A DNA stretch of 11,942 nucleotides from Veillonella sp. (GTDB lineage Bacteria; Bacillota; Negativicutes; Veillonellales; Veillonellaceae): contig NZ_SVCB01000085.1 in assembly GCF_015058545.1 (NCBI RefSeq), positions 1 to 11,942 of the forward strand, given 5' to 3'. The notes under the pieces are model-generated. The model did not search any database. It worked only from the letters and a program-made list of their open reading frames with translations, and was not told the DNA's origin. Each line of letters opens with the position of its first letter. Positions within the stretch are counted from its first letter, which is position 1. Position numbers and translations under genes: made by a program. This document shows, one piece after another, positions 1-7,138 of the stretch.

Positions 1-78
1 CGGAACGGGCAGCCGTCGCCGGATAAGGTGTAAGACCTTTGATTAGGAGATGTGGGAGTGTCGCCCCACCTTAGTTTT
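1..78. other. GC-rich end of an unidentified upstream gene or RNA
   Basis: The first ~75 bases are clearly more GC-rich than the DNA after them and contain small potential stems: AAGGT/ACCTT at 25-39, and GTGGG pairing with CCCAC at about 52-69. A reading frame from base 1 ends in TAA at 31-33 and another ends in TAA at 22-24, so this could be the last few codons of an upstream protein. The codons seen (CGG, GGG) are unusual for the neighbours, so the 3' part of a structured RNA is equally possible. I recognise neither a protein C-terminus nor a known RNA. The strand is probably plus, because a plus-strand terminator follows. Confidence 0.3.
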
Positions 79-126
79 AAAATAGAGGTAACTGTAACTG
101 CGGTTATGATTGCCTCTATTTTTGTT
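79..126 (+). terminator. Rho-independent terminator of the upstream gene
   Basis: AAATAGAGGTAA (80-91) pairs with TTGCCTCTATTT (110-121), with one G-T pair. The stem continues through TGTAAC/GTTATG around a TGCG loop and is followed by TTTTTGTTT. It closes the unit upstream of guaA and separates it from the guaA promoter. Confidence 0.8.
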
Positions 127-188
127 TGTCTGTGACGGACTAAATTGAGAATTTATTTTTCAGAAGTTAGGCGATAACTTGCTTTCTA

Positions 189-197
189 TGGTATAAT
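189..197 (+). promoter_or_regulatory. guaA promoter, extended -10
   Basis: TGGTATAAT at 189-197 is a perfect -10 (192-197) with the TGn extension. No good -35 is seen at 16-18 bp spacing, as is typical for extended -10 promoters. It predicts a start near 204 and a leader of about 105 nt. That leader contains a weak hairpin (TATGTTT around 253-259 with AAACATA around 275-281) without a T run. I see no purine riboswitch in it. Confidence 0.6.
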
Positions 198-311
198 AGA
201 TTGAATAAATACGTAATAGAACTATTTAGAAGTAGCTATGAATAACATTTTTTATGTTTTTACAAAAAAAGAGTAAACATAGGCAGTACTGTTACATTAA
301 TGGAGGGCATA

Positions 312-1847
312 ATGAACCAAAAAGAGCTTATTATCGTTGTTGATTTTGGCGGTCAGTATAATCAGTTGATTGCACGTCGCGTTCGTGAAAACCACGTTTA
401 TTGCGAAGTGTACCCATATGACAAAGCGGTTGCTAAAATCAAAGAATTGAACCCTATGGGCGTAATTTTTACAGGTGGTCCTAATAGCGTTTATGAAGAA
501 AAATCCCCACGCATTGAAACGGAAGTATTCGAATTAGGCACGCCGGTATTGGGCCTTTGTTACGGCATGCAGCTCATGGCTCATACTTTGGGCGGTGAAG
601 TTAAATCTGCTGATGCTCGTGAATTTGGTAAAACTCAGGCAAAAGTAAATACACAGTCTCCATTGTTCAAAGGTCTCAGTGAAGACGAAACAGTATGGAT
701 GAGCCATGTTGACTATGTAGCATCTGTGCCGGAAGGTTTTGAAATCGTAGCTCATACGGCTAACTGCCCGGTAGCCGCTATGCAGAACGAAGAACGCAAA
801 TTGTATGCTATGCAGTACCATCCGGAAGTGCTTCACAGCGAACACGGCAAAGAAATGATTCGCAACTTCTTGTTTGAAGTGTGCGGTTGTCATGGTGAAT
901 GGATAATGGCTAACTACGCCAAAACTGCGGTTGAAGACATCCGCAAAACTGTTGGCGACGGCAAAGTGTTATTGGCTCTCTCCGGCGGCGTAGACAGCTC
1001 CGTAGCGGCAGCTCTTATCTCTAAGGCGGTTGGCAATCAGTTGACTTGTATCTTCGTTGACCATGGTTTGATGCGTAAAAACGAAGGGGACGAAGTAGAA
1101 GCGGCGTTCAAAGATTCCGGCATGAACTTCATTCGTGTAGATGCATCCGACCGTTTCTTGGGTCGTTTAGCGGGCGTTGAAGAACCGGAACAAAAACGTA
1201 AAATTATCGGTGAAGAATTCATTCGCGTATTTGAAGACGAAGGTCGTAAAATCGGTGCCGTTGACTTCTTGGCACAGGGTACCATCTATCCGGACGTTAT
1301 CGAATCCGGTGCAGGTGATGCGGCTGTCATCAAGAGCCATCATAACGTAGGTGGTTTACCGGCCGTTGTTGATTTCAAAGGCCTTATTGAACCACTTCGC
1401 AACTTGTTTAAAGACGAAGTACGTGAACTCGGTTCCGAACTTGGTTTGGCCGATTACTTAGTATGGCGTCAACCATTCCCGGGTCCCGGTCTTGCTATTC
1501 GTGTAATGGGCGAAATTACCCTTGAAAAACTCGACATCCTTCGTGATGCGGACGCTATTTTCCGTGAAGAAATTGCGAACGCGAAACTCGATCGTTCCAT
1601 CAACCAATACTTTGCCGTATTAACCGGCACTCGTACCGTTGGCGTTATGGGTGACTTCCGTACTTACGATTACACCTTGGCACTTCGCGGCGTAACCACT
1701 ACTGACTTCATGACAGCTGACTGGGCACGCATTCCGTACGATGTGTTGGATAAAATCTCTGTACGTATCATCAATGAAGTGAAACATATCAACCGTATTG
1801 TGTATGATATTACCTCTAAACCACCGGCTACCATTGAGTGGGAATAA
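312..1847 (+). CDS. guaA: Glutamine-hydrolysing GMP synthase
   Basis: GMP synthase makes GMP from XMP, ATP and glutamine, the last step of guanine nucleotide synthesis in the cytoplasm. The predicted protein is 511 aa, the normal length. The N-terminal class I glutamine amidotransferase domain carries nucleophile Cys83 in GLCYGMQ and the partners His170 and Glu172 in QYHPEV. The ATP pyrophosphatase domain starts near residue 205, with the PP-loop SGGVDSS at 224-230. The C-terminal dimerisation domain has the family motifs PFPGPGLAIR and the ending KPPATIEWE. An in-frame ATG at 300 exists, but GGAGGG (302-307) overlaps it and sits 4 nt ahead of the ATG at 312, so 312 is the start. The gene is alone between its own promoter and a terminator. 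Family assignment is certain. Confidence 0.98.
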   Translation: MNQKELIIVVDFGGQYNQLIARRVRENHVYCEVYPYDKAVAKIKELNPMGVIFTGGPNSVYEEKSPRIETEVFELGTPVLGLCYGMQLMAHTLGGEVKSADAREFGKTQAKVNTQSPLFKGLSEDETVWMSHVDYVASVPEGFEIVAHTANCPVAAMQNEERKLYAMQYHPEVLHSEHGKEMIRNFLFEVCGCHGEWIMANYAKTAVEDIRKTVGDGKVLLALSGGVDSSVAAALISKAVGNQLTCIFVDHGLMRKNEGDEVEAAFKDSGMNFIRVDASDRFLGRLAGVEEPEQKRKIIGEEFIRVFEDEGRKIGAVDFLAQGTIYPDVIESGAGDAAVIKSHHNVGGLPAVVDFKGLIEPLRNLFKDEVRELGSELGLADYLVWRQPFPGPGLAIRVMGEITLEKLDILRDADAIFREEIANAKLDRSINQYFAVLTGTRTVGVMGDFRTYDYTLALRGVTTTDFMTADWARIPYDVLDKISVRIINEVKHINRIVYDITSKPPATIEWE

Positions 1848-1897
1848 GAGACAAATAACTCTATAATTGATATCTGAATGATGAATTTGGATATACT

Positions 1898-1927
1898 AAA
1901 ACCCTCGGTTTTCAAACCGAGGGTTTT
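1898..1927. terminator. Bidirectional terminator between guaA and the toxin gene
   Basis: AAAACCCTCGG (1898-1908) and CCGAGGGTTTT (1917-1927) form a perfect stem, with A and T runs at the two ends, so it can end transcription both ways. It serves guaA (plus) and the convergent toxin-antitoxin operon (minus). Confidence 0.9.
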
Positions 1928-1938
1928 GTGTAGTGAAA

Positions 1939-2289
1939 TTAAATAGCAGGGCTATAAATTTCTCGATTTTCGTGTAAAACTAAATGATTTGGAATGTTCC
2001 TTTTCCCATACATGACACGGAGAATGTTGACTATATTTGAAGTAGTGTCTGTATTGTACAGAATAATATAACTTTTAAGTGGAAATATTCGGATATTTTG
2101 ACTTTTCAAAGGCTCTTTTGGATATATACGATAACGTTCCGGAAAAGTTTTGAGGCTGAGAATAGCTTCTTTAAGCTTATTACGCATATTAGCAGCGTTA
2201 TTAGGAGATAATAATGTTAGGGCAATATATTGGTATATATCTTGTAAATCAATGGCGGCCTGCCTTGAAAGGATGACGGTATAAGTCAT
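1939..2289 (-). CDS. RelE/ParE-family toxin of a type II toxin-antitoxin system
   Basis: A 116-aa basic protein with the RelE/ParE fold signature: an N-terminal helix rich in hydrophobics (residues 8-45), FPERYRIYP at 49-57, the beta strand YIILYN at 74-79 and ILRVMYGKRN at 89-98 (the common 'ILRVxxGxR' toxin motif). Some members cleave mRNA on the ribosome (RelE) and others poison gyrase (ParE); the sequence alone does not decide which. Its ATG overlaps the antitoxin stop codon in an ATGA (2286-2289), so translation is probably coupled. AAGGAC about 10 nt upstream can serve as ribosome binding site. About 16 residues follow the last conserved motif, slightly longer than short family members. 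Nothing suggests that it is broken. Confidence 0.88.
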   Translation of the reverse strand: MTYTVILSRQAAIDLQDIYQYIALTLLSPNNAANMRNKLKEAILSLKTFPERYRIYPKEPLKSQNIRIFPLKSYIILYNTDTTSNIVNILRVMYGKRNIPNHLVLHENREIYSPAI

Positions 2290-2594
2290 ATTTCGTAGTC
2301 CTTATGAATATCAGAAAAAAACTTTTCTGCACTAATGGTTCGACCGGCTTGTATATCATCTAAACCTTTTTGTATTTCATCTTTTAATTCTGATTCAGAT
2401 AAGTCGTAAAAGTTACGTGGAGGGGATATTGGAAGTTTGACTTCAAATGGAAGTCCACCATGTAAGACTATTTGTTTGTAAAACATATTGATTGCACTAG
2501 AAGTAGAAATTCCTAGGGCTGATAAAATGGTTTCGGCTTTCTCTTTTAATTCGGGCTCAATTCTCGCAGTTAAATTTGATGATTTTGCAGCCAT
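2286..2594 (-). CDS. RelB/DinJ-family antitoxin
   Basis: A 102-aa antitoxin. The N-terminal ribbon-helix-helix DNA-binding and dimerisation segment (ARIEPELKEKAETILSALGI, then SSAINMFYKQI) and the motif GGLPFEVKLP are typical of RelB/DinJ. The acidic, probably flexible C-terminal part (from about residue 65) should wrap the toxin. An ATG three codons further upstream (2603) touches the AGGAG, which leaves no spacing. The ATG at 2594 (MAAKSS) has a 9-nt spacing and is preferred. The family neutralises its toxin and, with it, represses its own promoter; the inverted repeat upstream fits that role. Confidence 0.9.
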   Translation of the reverse strand: MAAKSSNLTARIEPELKEKAETILSALGISTSSAINMFYKQIVLHGGLPFEVKLPISPPRNFYDLSESELKDEIQKGLDDIQAGRTISAEKFFSDIHKDYEI

Positions 2595-2661
2595 ACGATA
2601 CATCTCCTTTTGTTGCAGAAAAATTTAATAGACTATTTCCAATATATAATTTTACTCGGAT

Positions 2662-2700
2662 ATTATAATTACATTGTATAACTTTGTCTTAACAATGTAA
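2662..2700 (-). promoter_or_regulatory. Toxin-antitoxin promoter with an inverted-repeat operator
   Basis: Read on the minus strand, -35 AAGACA (2690-2685) and a perfect -10 TATAAT (2667-2662) are 17 bp apart. TTACATTGT/ACAATGTAA (2669-2677 and 2692-2700) is a perfect 9-bp inverted repeat with 14 bp between the arms. It brackets the -35 and abuts the -10. A degenerate third half-site (TACGTTGTA, 2702-2710) lies next to it. This is the expected layout for autorepression by a ribbon-helix-helix antitoxin; binding is inferred. Confidence 0.65.
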
Positions 2701-2770
2701 ATACGTTGTATTGAAATATTATTCGTAAGGACGTTTATATATTGAAATTAAAGTATTAATATTAAGAGAT

Positions 2771-2799
2771 TTGACAGTTTATATTGTTAATGATATGTT
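2771..2799 (+). promoter_or_regulatory. Promoter of the kptA cluster
   Basis: TTGACA (2771-2776), a consensus -35, lies 17 bp before TATGTT (2794-2799), which matches 4 of 6 at -10. It predicts a leader of about 100 nt. It is divergent from the toxin-antitoxin promoter, with about 70 bp between the two -35 sites. Confidence 0.55.
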
Positions 2800-2903
2800 T
2801 AAAAATATAGATACGATTTAAGTATATACGATTATATATGCATATTTTTATTGAGGTTATTAGAGAAATCTTATTTTATAACATCTAAAAGGAAGTGAAT
2901 ATT

Positions 2904-3461
2904 ATGACTCAGGGCCAGAATAGTATGCCTAAAATCTTAATGCGCATGAGTAAATTCGTTAGTATGGTCCTGCGCCATAAACCTCAGGAAATTGGTCTTA
3001 AGCTTGATGAACATGGTTGGGCTGATGTGGCGGAGCTACTGGAGAAAATGCAGCCGCGTCATGCCATAACTATGGAAATGCTCGAAGAAATCGTACGGAC
3101 GAATAATAAGCAACGATTCTCTTTCGATGAAAGTCATACTAAGATTCGTGCCAACCAAGGGCATACAATTGAAGTCGATGTTGAACTGGAGGAGGCAATT
3201 CCTCCGGAAATTTTATATCATGGAACCGGTGAAAAATCCGTAGCTGCCATTGATGAAAAAGGTTTATTGCCTATGAATCGTTTGCATGTACATTTATCAG
3301 GGGATGAAGAAACTGCTATACGAGTAGGCAAACGTCATGGTAAGCCGGTTGTTTATAAAGTAAAAAGTGGCGAGATGAGCCGTGACGGTTATATTTTTTA
3401 CTTATCTGTAAATAATGTGTGGCTTACCAAAGAAGTGCCGGTTAAGTATCTGGAAAGATGA
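2904..3461 (+). CDS. kptA: RNA 2'-phosphotransferase, Tpt1/KptA family
   Basis: Tpt1/KptA enzymes remove an internal RNA 2'-phosphate using NAD+, giving ADP-ribose 1'',2''-cyclic phosphate. In yeast this finishes tRNA splicing; the bacterial substrate is unsettled. The protein is 185 aa, normal for the family. MSKFVSMVLRHKP (15-27) carries the Arg24-His25 pair, RF at 71-72 and IRANQGH (81-87) complete the N-terminal lobe, and the NAD-binding lobe shows YHGT (105-108) and RLHVHLS (126-132). By position, Arg24, His25, Arg71 and Arg126 correspond to the catalytic Arg-His-Arg-Arg set, so activity is likely. A GTG at 2895 touches the AAGGAAG, whereas the ATG at 2904 is 9 nt from it and is used here. 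It is the first gene of a probable three-gene unit; 51 nt separate it from the next. Confidence 0.93.
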   Translation: MTQGQNSMPKILMRMSKFVSMVLRHKPQEIGLKLDEHGWADVAELLEKMQPRHAITMEMLEEIVRTNNKQRFSFDESHTKIRANQGHTIEVDVELEEAIPPEILYHGTGEKSVAAIDEKGLLPMNRLHVHLSGDEETAIRVGKRHGKPVVYKVKSGEMSRDGYIFYLSVNNVWLTKEVPVKYLER

Positions 3462-3512
3462 TTTTTTAGAGAAATCTGCAGTCTAAACTTCAAATGCCAA
3501 AGGAGTGTAGTG

Positions 3513-3974
3513 ATGCCTAAACGAATTGTAGTTAGTGCCTGTTTATTAGGAAATAACTGTAAATACAATGGTGGTAATAATTTCAATCAAGCTCTGGCCG
3601 AGTATATTGCTAAGCAAGAGAACCTTGATGCGGACTTTGAAGTAATCCCTGTTTGTCCTGAAGTATTGGGAGGTCTTTCCACACCGCGTATTCCGGCGGA
3701 GATTGTAAATGGTGTAGTGACGAATAAGAACGGCGAATCGGTAGATAAGGAGTTTCGGCTTGGTGCTGAACGAGCCCTTGATATAGCTAAAGAAAATCAA
3801 GTAACTCTCGCCGTTTTACAGTCTCGAAGCCCATCTTGCGGATCTAAAGAGATTTACGACGGTACTTTTACGAAGACCCTGGTTCCCGGCGAAGGTGTGT
3901 TTGCTAAACGCTTGCGTGAAGCGGGTGTCACGGTGATTGACGTAGAAGAATTTGATGCTAATAATGTCGGTTGA
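3513..3974 (+). CDS. DUF523 / TudS-like iron-sulfur protein
   Basis: A 153-aa protein of the DUF523 family. It has the family's three invariant cysteine motifs: VSACLLG (Cys10), PVCPE (Cys48) and SPSCG (Cys109); Cys16 is an extra one near the first. Members studied as thiouracil desulfidase (TudS) use the three cysteines to hold a [4Fe-4S] cluster and remove sulfur from 2-thiouracil. Whether this protein has that activity is inferred from family membership only. AAAGGAG at 3499-3505 lies 7 nt before the ATG; a GTG directly upstream (3510) is the less likely start. It lies between kptA and the DNA glycosylase gene, with 43 nt to the latter, so co-transcription is likely. A link to modified or damaged bases fits both neighbours. 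Confidence 0.85.
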   Translation: MPKRIVVSACLLGNNCKYNGGNNFNQALAEYIAKQENLDADFEVIPVCPEVLGGLSTPRIPAEIVNGVVTNKNGESVDKEFRLGAERALDIAKENQVTLAVLQSRSPSCGSKEIYDGTFTKTLVPGEGVFAKRLREAGVTVIDVEEFDANNVG

Positions 3975-4017
3975 TATTTACAAAATAGGCTTTTTAAACA
4001 CGTGAGGAGGGGTAGCA

Positions 4018-4752
4018 ATGGCGATAGACATTACTAAAGAACTTTTGAATCTGCAAGATCTGGATTATAAAGCCTATTCAGGCAAAATCAATCCGACAGT
4101 GCCGCAGGAGACGATTATCGGAGTTAGAATTCCTAAATTGCGTCAGTTGGCCAAGATGCTTTTGCAAGACGCTAAACAATTAGATAAATCAGAGCCGACA
4201 CAGGTTAAATCTTTTTTTGCTGACCTGCCGCATAAATACTTTGAAGAAAAATTGCTACATGCCATTTTGCTTTCTGAAATGAAGGATTTTAACGAATTGG
4301 TTGAAGAATTGGAACGATTTTTGCCGTATGTGGAAGATTGGGCTACTTGTGATACTATATCGCCTAAAATATTTGCAGAACATAGACCTGAAGCGGAGCT
4401 ATTAGCGTATAAATGGATTAAGGATTCACATCCATACACGATTCGCTTTGGGATTTGTGTGTTCATGTCTTATTTCTTAGGTGATTTGTTTAAAACTAAG
4501 CAGGCTGATGCGATTGCGGCAATTCGCAGCGACGAGTATTACGTTAATATGATGACTGCCTGGTATTTTGCCACGGCTTTGGCGTTTAACTATGAGGAAG
4601 TGTTGCCGTATTTAGAAAAGCAGCATTTAGATGATTGGACGCACAATAAAGCAATTCAAAAGGCGGTAGAAAGCCGTCGCATTACGGCGGAACAAAAAGA
4701 ATATTTAAAGACTTTGCGAATTCCGGTTAAGAAAGCGTCTGGTAAAAAGTAG
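4018..4752 (+). CDS. alkD: AlkD-type DNA alkylation repair glycosylase
   Basis: A 244-aa all-helical HEAT-like repeat protein of the DNA alkylation repair family (AlkC/AlkD). AlkD excises N3- and N7-alkylated purines from DNA without flipping the base. The residues known from Bacillus AlkD can be placed here: Trp108 and Asp112 in EDWATCD, Arg143 in TIRFGI and Trp182 in MTAWYFA. These have the expected spacings (the reference residues are Trp109, Asp113, Arg148, Trp187). The lysine-rich tail (KKASGKK) could help DNA contact. The start ATG follows GAGGAGG with a clear spacing. It is last in the kptA cluster and is followed by a strong terminator. Confidence 0.9.
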   Translation: MAIDITKELLNLQDLDYKAYSGKINPTVPQETIIGVRIPKLRQLAKMLLQDAKQLDKSEPTQVKSFFADLPHKYFEEKLLHAILLSEMKDFNELVEELERFLPYVEDWATCDTISPKIFAEHRPEAELLAYKWIKDSHPYTIRFGICVFMSYFLGDLFKTKQADAIAAIRSDEYYVNMMTAWYFATALAFNYEEVLPYLEKQHLDDWTHNKAIQKAVESRRITAEQKEYLKTLRIPVKKASGKK

Positions 4753-4769
4753 AATAAGGAACATATAAA

Positions 4770-4820
4770 AATCCCCTGCGATTATATCCGCGATATGGAT
4801 ATAATCACAGGGGATTGATT
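4770..4820. terminator. Bidirectional terminator between alkD and lctP
   Basis: A near-perfect 20-bp stem (4770-4789 with 4797-4816, one C/A mismatch) with a 7-nt loop. AATCCCCTG pairs with CAGGGGATT at its base. On the minus strand it ends in TTTTTAT, and on the plus strand in GATTTTTA, so it can serve both convergent units. A second, imperfect hairpin (GTAGAGCC around 4828, GGCTTTACTCTAC ending near 4851) sits between it and the lctP stop. Confidence 0.92.
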
Positions 4821-4865
4821 TTTAGGGTAGAGCCTTAGGCTTTACTCTACTTGGTCTTTTTCAAA

Positions 4866-6488
4866 TTACAACAAGAAAGTCTGAATGTGTTCAATGAAGT
4901 TATGACCGAAGTAGGAGATAACGCCATTAGCCACGATGAAGATGATGAAGTATTTTAATACGGACACCATGATAACATTGGCTTTAATGCTGTCGCGCAA
5001 CTGAGTAGCTTTAGCATCGTCCACTTTGTTGCTTTCGATGAAAGCATCTAAAGCCGGAGCAACAGCGCCGATGGCGATAGCAATACTCTGAGGGGAGAAC
5101 ATTTTACCGATACCGGCGGCACCGGAGTTAATAGCAGCCAACCAGAGTGGCAAGTCTTTGTATTCAGGTGCCAAGTCATGCGCAGCAGCCAATTGCAATG
5201 GTCCGAAGAGTACGTTGGCATTTGTACCGGAACCTGTTAAGAAGGCACCAAGAGCACCAACGAGTGGCGCAAAGGCAGGATACAAGGAACCGGTTGCAGC
5301 TACTAATGCTTTTGCAATATCGGTAGTCATACCGGAGTATGTCATCAATTTAGCGGTAACTACTACGGAGATGATAGTTAAATAGGTGAATTTTAAGTTA
5401 GCAAAAGTTTTGCTTAACACACCAAACATTTCGCCAAAGCTGGATTTTTGAACCGAACCGCCAATGAAAGCAGCGATGAAAATCATAATACCAGGAGTAG
5501 CAACCCACATGAAGGTGTAAGGCTTTGCGCCGGGACCTTGGTAGATTGGCACAGCTGTTTTAATAGTGGAAAGCGGACCGTTGATAGCCGGAACCAATTT
5601 GGAAGTTAAAATCAAGAGAATAACGATTAAGATGAATGGTAAAGCGGCTACGAAGCCTTCTTTAGCACTTACAGAGGTTGTTGTGGTAGATTCCACTTTG
5701 TATTCAGGGTCGTTAGTCGGTAAGTATTTAGCACCTAAGATAATAACACCCATGATGATAACGGAAGAAACCATTACGGATAATTCCGGACCGGCAGCGG
5801 CGTTGATTAATAATTCAGGCACCGCTAAAGCCAAACCGGATAACAAGGTAATGGTGAAAACGCCTTTTAACGCTTTGAAACCGCCACCGATGATACCAAC
5901 AACGAAGAATGGAGCAATCACGTTAAGAATAAATAATTGCGAGGAAATGAAGGTACCAAGATGAACCGGATCAAGGTTAGTTAAGGATGCCAACGTAGTT
6001 GTCGGAATCGCGATGGAACCGAAAGTAGTCGGTACGGAGTTGGCTACGAGACAAGCCAAGATGGATTTGAGCGGGTCGAAACCTACAGCCACCATCATAG
6101 CCGCCGGAATAGCAACGGCAGTACCGAAGCCGGCCATACCTTCCATGAAGGCACCGAAGCCCCAAGCCAATAAGAGGGCCAAGATACGCGTATCGGAAGT
6201 TACGGAAGATAACATCATCTTAATGGTTTCCATAGCTTTTGTATGAACCACTAAGTTGTAAGTGAAAATAGCGGCGGTAATAACGAGCAAAATAGGCCAT
6301 ACCGCAAGAGCCACACCTTCTAAAGCGCCGGAGAACATAACGCCTGCAGCTTTTTCAAAATAGGTAATAGCAAGAATAAAAGAGCCGATGGCGGCGATGC
6401 CGCACGCTTTCCAAGCCGGCATTTTAAGAATGGCTAATGCGACGATTAACCATAAGATTGGCAGTAATGCTAAAAATGTTGTCAACAT
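4866..6488 (-). CDS. lctP: L-lactate permease, LctP family
   Basis: An inner-membrane lactate/proton symporter of 540 aa, made almost entirely of hydrophobic segments (about 12-14 predicted from the pattern). Family signatures are clear: GFGAFMEGMAGFGTAVAIP (110-128), ANSVPTTFGSIAIPT (149-163), GSGTNANVLFG (about 419-429) and GKMFSPQSIAIA (about 461-472). An upstream ATG (6500) has AAAGG directly against it with no spacing. The ATG at 6488 (MLTTFL) has the AAAGGA 11 nt upstream and starts right at the first membrane segment, so I use 6488; 6500 would add four residues. It imports lactate for fermentation, the expected main energy source of a Veillonella-type cell. It stands alone, convergent to alkD and divergent from dapF, behind a long upstream region with several inverted repeats. 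Confidence 0.95.
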   Translation of the reverse strand: MLTTFLALLPILWLIVALAILKMPAWKACGIAAIGSFILAITYFEKAAGVMFSGALEGVALAVWPILLVITAAIFTYNLVVHTKAMETIKMMLSSVTSDTRILALLLAWGFGAFMEGMAGFGTAVAIPAAMMVAVGFDPLKSILACLVANSVPTTFGSIAIPTTTLASLTNLDPVHLGTFISSQLFILNVIAPFFVVGIIGGGFKALKGVFTITLLSGLALAVPELLINAAAGPELSVMVSSVIIMGVIILGAKYLPTNDPEYKVESTTTTSVSAKEGFVAALPFILIVILLILTSKLVPAINGPLSTIKTAVPIYQGPGAKPYTFMWVATPGIMIFIAAFIGGSVQKSSFGEMFGVLSKTFANLKFTYLTIISVVVTAKLMTYSGMTTDIAKALVAATGSLYPAFAPLVGALGAFLTGSGTNANVLFGPLQLAAAHDLAPEYKDLPLWLAAINSGAAGIGKMFSPQSIAIAIGAVAPALDAFIESNKVDDAKATQLRDSIKANVIMVSVLKYFIIFIVANGVISYFGHNFIEHIQTFLL

Positions 6489-6524
6489 TGGTGCAATCAT
6501 CCTTTCACGCTTAAACGCAGAGGG

Positions 6525-6548
6525 TAACTTACTTAAAGTAACAAGTTA
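6525..6548. promoter_or_regulatory. Nested inverted repeat just upstream of lctP
   Basis: TAACTT (6525-6530) and AAGTTA (6543-6548) enclose a second palindrome, TTACTT/AAGTAA (6529-6534 and 6536-6541). It ends about 37 bp upstream of the lctP start, in the leader or near the promoter. It could be a repressor or activator site, or a hairpin in the leader; nothing in the sequence decides which. Confidence 0.4.
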
Positions 6549-6816
6549 TACTAAGCATTTTATTCGGTTTAGCGTCTATATAAGACCTTCGGCATATATT
6601 ATGAAATAAATTCCTAAAAGGCTTATATCTACAAATTAAAATAATAACGTGTGATAAAAAAATTACTTAGTATTGAAAACCTATCTTTTAAAGAATTGTG
6701 TCGTACAAAAACAATATAGTTAAAAACTTATACAGTTTGCATACATTAAGTTAAAACAAAATTCTAAACTGTTGGGGGACCTCCTTTTTACAAAATGATA
6801 AGAGTATAAACAATGG

Positions 6817-6883
6817 CAAGGCACCTCGTAATATATTTATTATATTACGTAATAGTTGGGGACTAATCTAGGTGATTTCCTTG
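6817..6883. promoter_or_regulatory. Structured element in the lctP upstream region
   Basis: Three consecutive stems use every base of the left side. CAAGG (6817-6821) pairs with CCTTG (6879-6883), CACCT (6822-6826) with AGGTG (6870-6874), and CGTAATATA (6827-6835) with TATATTACG (6841-6849). The unpaired stretch 6850-6869 carries GTTGGGGAC (GTCCCCAAC on the minus strand). If transcription of lctP starts at the candidate promoter near 6931, the element lies in the first part of a ~430-nt leader. I recognise no known riboswitch class. Confidence 0.35.
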
Positions 6884-6930
6884 TGATTGTGTACACTCTA
6901 TAGAAAAGTTTGTCAGATTAGGATAATGTC

Positions 6931-6939
6931 AGTATAGCA
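6931..6939 (-). promoter_or_regulatory. Candidate lctP promoter, extended -10
   Basis: On the minus strand TGCTATACT (6939-6931) is an extended -10 matching 5 of 6 consensus bases. The -35 position at 17 bp has only TTCCAA (weak). It would give a leader of roughly 430 nt to lctP. A plus-strand TTGTCA-17-TATAGC (6910-6938) overlaps it exactly and is an alternative reading of the same DNA. Confidence 0.35.
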
Positions 6940-7138
6940 TAGAAATCAAAGAATTGGAATACTGCACTATTCAGATTAGTTATAATGTGTGTTTAAGAAT
7001 ACCAAATGGGCATTGTAAATAGACTTTTTACAATTTATGATTTCTGTCATAATACTATCTTATATGACTTATTGTGATTTTATGTGATTTTTATTGATTG
7101 ATTATGAGCGTTTTGTATGCTTCGCATGCGTCAAAGTG

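Larger units (their letters stand above)
6549..7138. other. Gene-free divergent region lctP/dapF
   Basis: About 590 bp without a supportable gene. The longest ATG frames are about 17-23 codons and lack ribosome binding sites. It contains a near-repeat, GTTGGGGGAC (6771-6780) and GTTGGGGAC (6855-6863), and a folded element at 6817-6883. It also holds a small IR TTATGA/TCATAA near 7037-7054 and a GTGTACAC palindrome near 6889-6896. Most of this probably regulates or leads lctP. Confidence 0.5.

Noticed and set aside
204..311. Purine riboswitch ahead of guaA
   Set aside because: The conserved purine aptamer core is absent; only a weak AT hairpin without a T run is present.
534..893. Open frame of 119 codons antisense to guaA
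   Set aside because: It lies wholly inside a certain gene, has no protein family signature and mirrors the guaA codon pattern.
5566..5964. Open frame of 132 codons antisense to lctP
   Set aside because: Shadow of a membrane protein gene; low-complexity translation with no ribosome binding site or recognisable domain.
6910..6938. Plus-strand promoter TTGTCA-17-TATAGC
   Set aside because: The -10 is weak, no gene follows for over 400 bp, and the same bases read better as the minus-strand extended -10 for lctP.
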